Below, piece by piece: positions 1 through 5,859 of a stretch of 10,531 nucleotides of DNA. The notes beneath the pieces were generated by a model. The model was not told the DNA's origin. It did not search any database and saw only the letters and a list, made by a program, of their open reading frames with translations. A program made the translations under genes and the position numbers. The DNA lies in assembly GCA_005789925.1 (NCBI GenBank), contig SXWG01000047.1, positions 1 through 10,531 of the forward strand, in the 5' to 3' direction. The DNA comes from Actinomycetota bacterium. Lineage in GTDB: Bacteria; Actinomycetota; Acidimicrobiia; Acidimicrobiales; Ilumatobacteraceae. Positions within the stretch are counted from its first letter, which is position 1; every line of letters begins with the position of its first letter.

Positions 1-1
1 A

Positions 2-1900
2 TGTTCGTGGCATCAGCCAGCATTTAGTGATGACAAGTACATCCCGACGGTGAAAGCACTCGCCGACAGTATTCACGCCGCAGGAAGCAAGCTGTGCATC
101 CAGATATGTCACCACGGCAAGACGGCCAATTGCGATACTGCCGAAGGTCGACCACTTCTCATGCCGAGCAAGCCCGAGAGCAAGCTCGACATGAGTGCTC
201 TGCAAGACAACACGATGGACGAGTTGATGCGGCTCGGTACAGCGTCGCGAGGTAAGGCCCCGACGGTGAAAGAGGCGACCGAGGATGACTTGCTTTGGGT
301 GATCGATCAGTTTGCACTGGCCGCTGATCGACTGCGTCAAGCAGGTGTCGACGCAGTTGAGGTGCATGCTGCTCATGGCTATCTCGTCAACACGTTTCTT
401 TCCGCCGGATACAACAGACGGTCTGACCGATGGGGTGGTTCGGTCGAAAATCGTGCTCGTTTGATGGTCGAGATTGTTAAGGCCATTCGCGCACGCGTCG
501 GCGATTCTCTCGCGATCAGTGTGCGCCTGAACGGCATGGAATACGGGCTTGACGGAGGTCAGACCCCTGAAGAGACCGCGACGTTCGCGCAACTGGCCGA
601 AGCGGCTGGTGCTGATGCCATTCATGTGTCGGGCAACTCGCACAATCCCTTCGCTGACTTCACACTCGGACCGCTACCAGCCGACGTGGGGCAGTATCGC
701 GATTTTGCCCGCATCGTGAAACGCGCGGTCGGAATTCCTGTCATCGCAGTTGGTCGAATTCTTCCTGAAGTCGCCGAAGAGATGTTGGCTGCAGGTGAAT
801 GTGACTTCGTGTCGATGGGACGCCAGCTGCTGGCTGACCCCAATTTGGTCAACAAGTTGCGCGCCGGAGATCCAAAGAGTGTCCGCCCGTGCATCAATTG
901 TTACGTGTGTGTCGAACAGAACTTCTTCGACGGTGCACCAAAGTGTGCGGTCAACCCTACGTTGTGCAATGAATCGCTCGCAATAATGTCGAAGGCGACG
1001 ACGTCGAAACATGTCGTAGTGGTCGGTGGTGGACCAGCAGGCATGGAGGCAGCTCGTATTGCGGCTGAACGCGGACATCGTGTCACGTTGCTCGAGGCGT
1101 CGTCGCGGCTCGGGGGAACTGCGTGGTTCTCACAACTCACGACGCCAGCGAACGGTCCGCTCGTGGAACATCTCGAGCACGAAGTTCGCCGACTTGGTGT
1201 GTCTGTACGCACTGGCGTACGTGCCACTGTCGAGTCAGTGCGAGCACTGGCTCCCGATCACGTGGTCGTCGCGACCGGTGCTGTGCGTGGCAGACCAGCG
1301 ATTGCAGGTGCCGACCAACGGCACATCTACACAGGTGATGATCTTCGTGCCCTCATGACGGGCGACGGAAAAGTCGATTCCGCACCCGCCCTTGCTCGCA
1401 TCGTCGTGGCTGCCGGCCGTTCACTCGGCGTCACCAAGTCCGCTGACCGGGTTCGAACGCTGAGCAAAGTATGGTTGCCGCTCGGGAAGAACGTAGTGGT
1501 CGTCGGTGGTTCGTTGGTCGGCCTTGAGTTGGCTGAGTTCCTAGCGCAACGTGGGCGTCGTGTGACTCTCATCGAATCAGGTGCGCAACTCGGTCTACCG
1601 ATGGCGATGCCCCGTCGTTGGACAGCCGTAAAGAAGGCGTCAAAGCACGGTGTCACCCTCGTGCGCAACGCTCAAGTGACTTCGTATGAGGGCGGAAGCG
1701 TGTCGTACTCGGTGGGCGAGGAGACGCACTCGGTTCCTTTTGATGACGTCGTGATTGCAGACAATGTCGAAGCATCAGCGCCGCTGGCAGATGAACTTCG
1801 TGGCACCGGGTGGAAAGTCGATGTCATCGGTGACGCGCACGATGTCGGATACATCGAAGGTGCCATCCACACCGCCGCCAATCTCGCTCGCTCACTGTAG
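2..1900 (+). CDS. 4Fe-4S NADH:flavin oxidoreductase, Old Yellow Enzyme / 2,4-dienoyl-CoA reductase type (5' end outside window)
   Basis: A multidomain flavoenzyme that should reduce an activated C=C bond (enoate, dienoyl-CoA or 3-oxo-delta-4 type) with electrons from NAD(P)H. It is cytoplasmic, with FMN, a 4Fe-4S cluster and FAD as predicted cofactors. The frame is open to the left edge; the GTG at position 50 lies inside the barrel (preceding residues read HPAFSDDKYIPT), so the gene begins upstream. Visible in order: the OYE TIM barrel with QICHHGK (near 101), VEVHAAHGYL (near 359) and the NRRSDRWGGS-ENR signature (near 413-450); a cysteine cluster Cx2Cx2Cx11C (890-946); an FAD Rossmann motif GGGPAG (1025-1042); a second nucleotide motif GGSLVG (1505-1522); and a C-terminal VIGDAHDVG FAD-contact segment. 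The architecture matches FadH, trimethylamine dehydrogenase, 2-enoate reductase and BaiCD/BaiH. It leads the visible operon, with the ligase 8 bases downstream. The substrate is unknown; a role on a steroid-like enone is inferred from the neighbours. Confidence 0.93.
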   Translation, partial: CSWHQPAFSDDKYIPTVKALADSIHAAGSKLCIQICHHGKTANCDTAEGRPLLMPSKPESKLDMSALQDNTMDELMRLGTASRGKAPTVKEATEDDLLWVIDQFALAADRLRQAGVDAVEVHAAHGYLVNTFLSAGYNRRSDRWGGSVENRARLMVEIVKAIRARVGDSLAISVRLNGMEYGLDGGQTPEETATFAQLAEAAGADAIHVSGNSHNPFADFTLGPLPADVGQYRDFARIVKRAVGIPVIAVGRILPEVAEEMLAAGECDFVSMGRQLLADPNLVNKLRAGDPKSVRPCINCYVCVEQNFFDGAPKCAVNPTLCNESLAIMSKATTSKHVVVVGGGPAGMEAARIAAERGHRVTLLEASSRLGGTAWFSQLTTPANGPLVEHLEHEVRRLGVSVRTGVRATVESVRALAPDHVVVATGAVRGRPAIAGADQRHIYTGDDLRALMTGDGKVDSAPALARIVVAAGRSLGVTKSADRVRTLSKVWLPLGKNVVVVGGSLVGLELAEFLAQRGRRVTLIESGAQLGLPMAMPRRWTAVKKASKHGVTLVRNAQVTSYEGGSVSYSVGEETHSVPFDDVVIADNVEASAPLADELRGTGWKVDVIGDAHDVGYIEGAIHTAANLARSL

Positions 1901-1905
1901 GAAGT
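1899..1905 (+). promoter_or_regulatory. Ribosome binding site of the left acyl-CoA ligase, overlapping the upstream stop
   Basis: AGGAAG-type sequence formed partly by the TAG stop of the reductase gene, 3-4 bases before the ATG at 1909. The overlap of stop and ribosome site implies re-initiation or coupled translation. Confidence 0.6.
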
Positions 1906-1908
1906 CTC

Positions 1909-3567
1909 ATGGCCACTTTTGCCGACCACATCCGTGCACACGTCGAAGATGACAATCTTGCCGTCGTCCTGAACGACGACAAGTGGACCTACCGTGAGTG
2001 GACCCGTTGCATCGCGGAACGTGCGGCACTGTTTGAATCGATGCGTCGGCCCGGACCAGCACATATCGGAGTGCTCATGGACAACCATCCTGAGTTCACG
2101 ATGTGGATCGGTGTCGCAGCTCTCACCGGAGCAACAGTCGTCGGGCTCAATTCGACTCGTCGTGGTGCGGAATTGCAGCGTGACGTGACGTTCACAGATT
2201 GCCAGCTCGTTGTCACACATGGCGGCAACGCAGAGTTGCTCGAAGGTCTTGATCTCGGACCGGCCAACGGACGAGTTCTCGTCGTCGACACTCCTGAGTA
2301 CGCGCAACGCCTCGCTCCACACGCGGGTGCACCTCTGCCGTCTGCTGCAGTCGACGAAAAGACCAACTTGATGTTCGTCTTCACGTCCGGAAGCACCGGA
2401 GCGCCGAAAGCCGTCATCGTGTCGCACGGCCGTCTCGACATGGTCGCGACGTCCCTCATCGGCATCACCAACATGACCGCCGATGACGTGACGTACATGG
2501 CGATGCCGCTCTTTCACTCGAATGCCCTCATGACGGCTTGGGCACCGACTGTCAAGGCCGGAGCGACTCTCGCACTTCGCGAGAAGTTCAGTGCGTCGCA
2601 GTTCATTCCTGACGTCGTCAAGTACGGCGCCACGTACTTCAATTACGTGGGCCGTCCTCTCGCATACGTGTTGGCAACACCACCGAGTGATCTCGACCGG
2701 AGACACAAGCTGCGTATCGGTTTCGGCAATGAAGGTGGTGAACAAGACATCGCAGGGTTCAGAGAACGATTCGGTGTCCCGCTCGTCGACGGTTACGGAC
2801 AATCAGAGACCGGCGCATCGATCAATCGAGTTCCCGGCATGCCACCTGGTGCTCTTGGTCGAGCAACCTCACCAGATGTGAAGGTGCTGAACCCAGACAC
2901 TGGAGAGGAGTGTCCACCGGCACAATTCGATGCTGACGGGAAATTGTTGAATGCAGCGGAAGCGACCGGCGAGATCGTCAATCTCGGGTACAACACGTTC
3001 GAGGGTTACTACAACAATGCGGAGGCCAACGCTGAACGAAGCAGAAATGGTGCGTACTGGACCGGCGACCTCGCGTATCGCGACGTCGATGGCTTCTTCT
3101 ACTTTGCGGGTCGCAATGCGGACTGGATACGAGTTGACGGAGAGAATTTTGCTGCAGCACCCATCGATCGCATCGTGGCTCGGTATCCCGGCATCGTTCT
3201 GTCGGCTGCGTATGGTGTACCTGACCCCGAGATCGGTGACAGGGTGATGGTCGCTCTCCAGTTTGAAGAGGGGCATCGATTTGACATCGAGGATTTCGTC
3301 GGGTTCTTGACGTCGCAGTCGGACATGGGGACGAAGTGGATGCCAACTTTCATCCGAGTGATGGATCAGCTGCCGCTCACTCAGACAACGAAGGTGCTTA
3401 AACGTCAGTTGGTGCTCGAACGGTGGCACAGTTGCGAGACCGACGAGAGTGACGTGTGGTGGCAGCCCACGAAGGGCTCGTCGTATCTGAAGATGACCGC
3501 CACCCACGCTGCGCAGCTGCGAGAGAAGTTCGTTGCGGCTGGTCGTGGCGACATTCTCAATCACTAG
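1909..3567 (+). CDS. AMP-forming acyl-CoA synthetase (FadD17-like)
   Basis: Activates a carboxylic acid to its CoA thioester through an acyl-adenylate, in the cytoplasm. The 552-residue length is normal for the ANL superfamily. Visible core motifs: A3 phosphate loop FTSGSTGAPKA (158-168), A5 GYGQSETG (295-302), A7 YWTGD (383-387), A8 hinge region FAGRNADWIRVDGENF (399-414), and a C-terminal A10-like TTKVLK whose Lys495 is the expected adenylation lysine. The usual Gly before this lysine is Thr here. The segment GNEGG...VPLVDGYGQSETG...PGMPPGALG resembles the actinobacterial FadD17-like group, members of which act on steroid side chains; this is recalled family knowledge, not a search. ATG at 1909 is preceded by TAGGAAG overlapping the upstream stop, 8 bases after the reductase. 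Its C-terminal third is clearly related to the ligase at the right edge. The exact acid is not readable. Confidence 0.95.
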   Translation: MATFADHIRAHVEDDNLAVVLNDDKWTYREWTRCIAERAALFESMRRPGPAHIGVLMDNHPEFTMWIGVAALTGATVVGLNSTRRGAELQRDVTFTDCQLVVTHGGNAELLEGLDLGPANGRVLVVDTPEYAQRLAPHAGAPLPSAAVDEKTNLMFVFTSGSTGAPKAVIVSHGRLDMVATSLIGITNMTADDVTYMAMPLFHSNALMTAWAPTVKAGATLALREKFSASQFIPDVVKYGATYFNYVGRPLAYVLATPPSDLDRRHKLRIGFGNEGGEQDIAGFRERFGVPLVDGYGQSETGASINRVPGMPPGALGRATSPDVKVLNPDTGEECPPAQFDADGKLLNAAEATGEIVNLGYNTFEGYYNNAEANAERSRNGAYWTGDLAYRDVDGFFYFAGRNADWIRVDGENFAAAPIDRIVARYPGIVLSAAYGVPDPEIGDRVMVALQFEEGHRFDIEDFVGFLTSQSDMGTKWMPTFIRVMDQLPLTQTTKVLKRQLVLERWHSCETDESDVWWQPTKGSSYLKMTATHAAQLREKFVAAGRGDILNH

Positions 3568-3576
3568 TCTGCGGAG

Positions 3577-3598
3577 ATGAGGTTTGCGGCATGAGGTT
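3577..3598 (+). repeat. Short direct near-repeat at the LLM start, forming a five-codon minicistron
   Basis: ATGAGGTT occurs at 3577 and again at 3591, spaced 14 bases. The first copy opens a tiny reading frame M-R-F-A-A whose TGA stop overlaps the true ATG as ATGA; the real protein also begins M-R-F. GGAG directly abuts the first ATG, too close for good initiation, so translation of the minicistron is doubtful. It may be a small duplication or chance. Confidence 0.35.
3579..3582 (+). promoter_or_regulatory. Ribosome binding site deciding the LLM gene start
   Basis: GAGG eight bases before the ATG at 3591. It favours this ATG over the upstream in-frame GTG at 3456, which sits inside the ligase gene and would add a non-family extension. 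The motif lies in a short near-repeat (see repeat at 3577-3598). Confidence 0.55.
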
Positions 3599-4478
3599 CT
3601 GTGTTCCGTTTCCGATGTTCCCTGCAGACCATGTGAAGGCACTTGCACCTGTCGCCGAAGAAGCAGGATTCCATTTCATCGCAGTTCCGGACTCGGTCTT
3701 TTTTCCAGAGACCGTCTCGGCTGGGTATCCGTACAGCAGTGACGGCTCACGTTTCTGGGCGGCCGACACACCGTTTGTCGACCCGACAGTGTCGATGGCG
3801 TGGATGGCTGCTCGCACGTCGAGTGTCCGATTCGTCACGAACGTGTTGAAGACCCCGCTGCGTGATCCGCTGCTGCTCGCAAAGCAGATCGCGTCACTGG
3901 CTGTGATGGCTGAAGACCGTGTCGAAATCGGCGTGGGACTCTCTTGGATTCCGGAGGAGTTCACCTGGACCGGCACAAACATGCGCACCCGTGGAGCGCG
4001 CCTCGACGAGCAGATCGACATCCTGCGTCTCGTGTGTTCAGGAAATGGACCGGAGTTCATCGAACACCACGGCAAGCATTACGACTTCGGGCGACTCATG
4101 ATCAGTCCCTCTCCGACCACGCCCATCAAGGTTCATGTTGGCGGACACAGCGAACCTGCGCTCGAACGAGCAGCGCGCGTGGGCGACGGTTGGATATCGG
4201 TGCAGGCGACCAGCCAGGAAATTATCGACATCGCCGAGCGCCTCGCTCAATTGAGGGCAAAGCATGGTCGCTCCGGTGAGTTCTCGGCATTCGTGTTGCC
4301 AATCGATGCCGTCGGGCCGGACGCATATCGCCGCCTCGCCGACACGATCGAGGGACATGGCATGGAGCCAGTATTCATGGCCGTACCTTGGTATTACAGC
4401 GGCAAAGACCCGAACGACCTCAATGTGCGACGAGAGTCGCTGATGTCGTTTGGCGAGACTGTCATCTCAAAGATCTGA
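3591..4478 (+). CDS. Luciferase-like (LLM class) F420-dependent-type oxidoreductase
   Basis: A 295-residue single-domain luciferase-like TIM barrel. Most actinobacterial members use coenzyme F420 for hydride transfer, a minority use FMN, so F420 use here is inference. Supporting features: N-terminal RFCVPFPMF strand, VRFVTNVLKTPLRDPLLLAKQIASL (79-103), the strongly diagnostic VEIGVGLSWIPEEF (111-124) followed by RGARLDEQIDILRLV (134-148), HHGKHYDF (159-166), and VHVGGHSEPALERAARVGDGWI (181-202), the usual cofactor-phosphate region. The frame is open back to a GTG at 3456, but that would add 45 non-conserved residues lying inside the ligase gene. ATG at 3591 has GAGG 8 bases upstream and begins exactly where the family fold begins. 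It lies 23 bases after the ligase and 40 before the SDR. Likely an alcohol/ketone or enone redox step in the same pathway; the direction is unknown. Confidence 0.92.
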   Translation: MRFCVPFPMFPADHVKALAPVAEEAGFHFIAVPDSVFFPETVSAGYPYSSDGSRFWAADTPFVDPTVSMAWMAARTSSVRFVTNVLKTPLRDPLLLAKQIASLAVMAEDRVEIGVGLSWIPEEFTWTGTNMRTRGARLDEQIDILRLVCSGNGPEFIEHHGKHYDFGRLMISPSPTTPIKVHVGGHSEPALERAARVGDGWISVQATSQEIIDIAERLAQLRAKHGRSGEFSAFVLPIDAVGPDAYRRLADTIEGHGMEPVFMAVPWYYSGKDPNDLNVRRESLMSFGETVISKI

Positions 4479-4504
4479 AGATCGCACGGCAGAAACACAA
4501 CGAG

Positions 4505-4513
4505 AGAGGGAAG
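4505..4513 (+). promoter_or_regulatory. Ribosome binding site deciding the SDR start
   Basis: Purine-rich AGAGGGAAG ends 5 bases before the ATG at 4519; its GAGGG core is 8 bases away. It supports starting the SDR at 4519, directly before its Rossmann fold. Confidence 0.6.
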
Positions 4514-4518
4514 AACGA

Positions 4519-5307
4519 ATGTCGACAATGTGTGTCACGGGTGCCGCGAACGGCATTGGAAGAGCCACCAAGGAACTGCTCGAGTCTCGTGGACACACGG
4601 TTATCGGGGTCGACCTAAAGGGAACCGACATCTCTGCCGATTTGTCGGCCATGGACGGTCGGCACGCTGCCATTGACAGTGTGTTGACAGCGTGTGGCGG
4701 ACGACTCGACGGACTGGCGCAGTGTGCTGGTGTCAACGGTATGGGTGGCATCGACGTGACAGTGAAAGTCAATTTCTTCGGTGTCATGGCACTTGCCGAC
4801 GGTCTGCGTGAAGCACTGAGCAAAGGTACGAACCCGGCAATGGTTCTGGTGTCGTCGAACTCCACCACTATGACTCCGGGATTGCCCGTTGAAGACGGAC
4901 TGTTTTATCTGTCTCACACCGAACAGGAGTGCATCGAACATTTCGAAGGTAGGGGTTGGATGACCTATCCAGCTGGGAAACTCGCCGTTGCATACTGGGT
5001 GCGCATGAATGCCGTGAAGCCAGAGTGGCTCGGTGCCGGAATTCGTGTGAACGGCATCGCGCCAGGAATCGTCGACACGCAGATGACTCAGCAGGCTGCC
5101 ACCAACGAACTCACGAAGGCTGCATTCGAGCAGATCCCGATTCCCATCAAGCGGTGGGGCAAGCCCGAGGAGATGGCCGAACCCATCGCGTTCTTGTTGT
5201 CACCTGCTGCGAGTTACATCGTGGGGCAAACGATTTTTGCAGACGGCGGAATTGATGCGTTGCTACAGCCCACCGCCCATCCGCATCCACTTCCACCAAT
5301 GAACTAG
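4519..5307 (+). CDS. Short-chain dehydrogenase resembling 3-alpha-hydroxysteroid dehydrogenase/carbonyl reductase
   Basis: A 262-residue classical SDR that interconverts an alcohol and ketone with NAD(P)(H). Visible: cofactor loop TGAANGIG (7-14), VDLKGTDISADLS (31-43) where Asp32 at the end of beta-2 suggests NAD(H) preference, the CAGVNG segment (69-74) replacing NNAG, active-site VLVSSNS (109-115), catalytic Tyr150-x3-Lys154 (YPAGK), and the C-terminal ASYIVGQTIFADGGID (231-246). The short N-terminus, the compact D-ADLS segment, the long insertion before the catalytic Tyr, and the tail DGGIDALLQPT closely recall the Comamonas 3-alpha-HSD/carbonyl reductase and BaiA-like enzymes (recalled, unverified). 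ATG at 4519 is chosen because AGAGGGAAG lies upstream and the Rossmann fold starts immediately; the longer reading from 4450 runs into the previous gene. Tightly clustered: 40 bases after the LLM gene, 8 before the next. Confidence 0.94.
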   Translation: MSTMCVTGAANGIGRATKELLESRGHTVIGVDLKGTDISADLSAMDGRHAAIDSVLTACGGRLDGLAQCAGVNGMGGIDVTVKVNFFGVMALADGLREALSKGTNPAMVLVSSNSTTMTPGLPVEDGLFYLSHTEQECIEHFEGRGWMTYPAGKLAVAYWVRMNAVKPEWLGAGIRVNGIAPGIVDTQMTQQAATNELTKAAFEQIPIPIKRWGKPEEMAEPIAFLLSPAASYIVGQTIFADGGIDALLQPTAHPHPLPPMN

Positions 5308-5310
5308 GAG
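5306..5310 (+). promoter_or_regulatory. Ribosome binding site for the GTG start of the SnoaL-fold gene
   Basis: AGGAG sharing bases with the TAG stop of the SDR, five bases before the GTG at 5316. A strong site that compensates for the non-ATG start and couples the two genes. Confidence 0.65.
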
Positions 5311-5315
5311 CATCA

Positions 5316-5840
5316 GTGTCGTTGCGCGAATCTGATCCCGTCGCATGGCTCGTTGCCCATGAAGACATTCGACAGCTGGCAAGTCGCTACGCCGTGTACA
5401 TGGACATGCGTGATCTCGACAAGGTGGTCGAGCTGTTCGTGCCCGACGTGAAGATCGGCAAGTCGCTACAAGGTCGACAGGCACTGAGGGACAACATGAA
5501 CGGCATGCTGCGTGACCTGAAGCGGAGCATCTTGCAGGTGACGAACCACGTCATCGACGTGATTGACGAATCAACTGCGACAGGGATCGTGAGTTGTCGA
5601 GGTGAGATCGAACCTGTCGACTCGCCCGGAAAATGGGTCGTGCAGCAGATTCAATATCATGACCAATACGCCAAAGTCGACGGACACTGGTTGTTCGTGC
5701 GGCGTCGTCACATGTTGTGGTACGGCGCCGACATGTTGCAACGACCGATCGACCTTCCGGACGCGAACTGGCCATCCAACCACTCGGGCAAGGGTGAGCT
5801 TCCCGAGTGGTTCGACACGTGGCGTCAATGGCAATCGTGA
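5316..5840 (+). CDS. NTF2-like / SnoaL-fold small protein, possible dehydratase or isomerase
   Basis: A 174-residue protein of the cone-shaped alpha+beta barrel fold shared by scytalone dehydratase, ketosteroid isomerase, SnoaL and the bile-acid 7-alpha-dehydratase BaiE. Seen directly: an N-terminal helix with DIRQLASRYAVYMDMRDLDKV (17-37), holding a Tyr25-x4-Asp30 pair typical of this group's pocket, then VELFVPDVKI, TNHVIDVIDESTATG (76-90) with His78, and the closing strands QIQYHDQYAKVDGHWLFVRRRHMLWYG (111-137), a common SnoaL_4 pattern. A Trp-rich tail follows. The start is GTG at 5316, with AGGAG overlapping the upstream TAG stop 5 bases away. It is the last gene of the + strand cluster. 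A water elimination or double-bond shift on a CoA-linked or steroid-like substrate is inferred; a non-catalytic binding role cannot be excluded. Confidence 0.88.
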   Translation: MSLRESDPVAWLVAHEDIRQLASRYAVYMDMRDLDKVVELFVPDVKIGKSLQGRQALRDNMNGMLRDLKRSILQVTNHVIDVIDESTATGIVSCRGEIEPVDSPGKWVVQQIQYHDQYAKVDGHWLFVRRRHMLWYGADMLQRPIDLPDANWPSNHSGKGELPEWFDTWRQWQS

Positions 5841-5859
5841 TGAAGTGCGCGGTGCTCGC
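5841..5859. other. 19-base gap between convergent clusters, no clear terminator
   Basis: The + strand cluster stops at 5840 and the - strand cluster at 5860. Only a weak 4-bp stem (GCTC at 5854-5857 with GAGC at 5865-5868) is visible and there is no T-run, so no factor-independent terminator is called. Transcripts from the two sides probably overlap at their 3' ends unless Rho acts. Confidence 0.5.

Noticed and set aside
50..52. GTG at 50 as the start of the flavin reductase
   Set aside because: The frame is open to the window edge and upstream codons read as a normal part of the OYE barrel (HPAFSDDKYIPT), so the start lies outside the window.
1672..2802. A 376-codon open frame on the - strand opposite the reductase and ligase genes
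   Set aside because: It lies antisense to two well-supported enzymes, shows no family motif, has Cys/Arg/Ser/His-rich composition typical of a reversed coding frame, and spans two unrelated genes.
3456..3590. 45-residue N-terminal extension of the LLM protein from a GTG inside the ligase
   Set aside because: Non-conserved composition, overlaps the ligase coding sequence, and a better ATG with GAGG sits at 3591.
2869..3648. A 259-codon - strand open frame opposite the ligase 3' half
   Set aside because: Complement of conserved ligase motifs with no recognisable domain; a shadow frame produced by codon bias.
4450..4518. 23-residue N-terminal extension of the SDR
   Set aside because: It would overlap the LLM gene and place a polar, charged stretch before the Rossmann fold; ATG at 4519 with a purine-rich ribosome site fits better.
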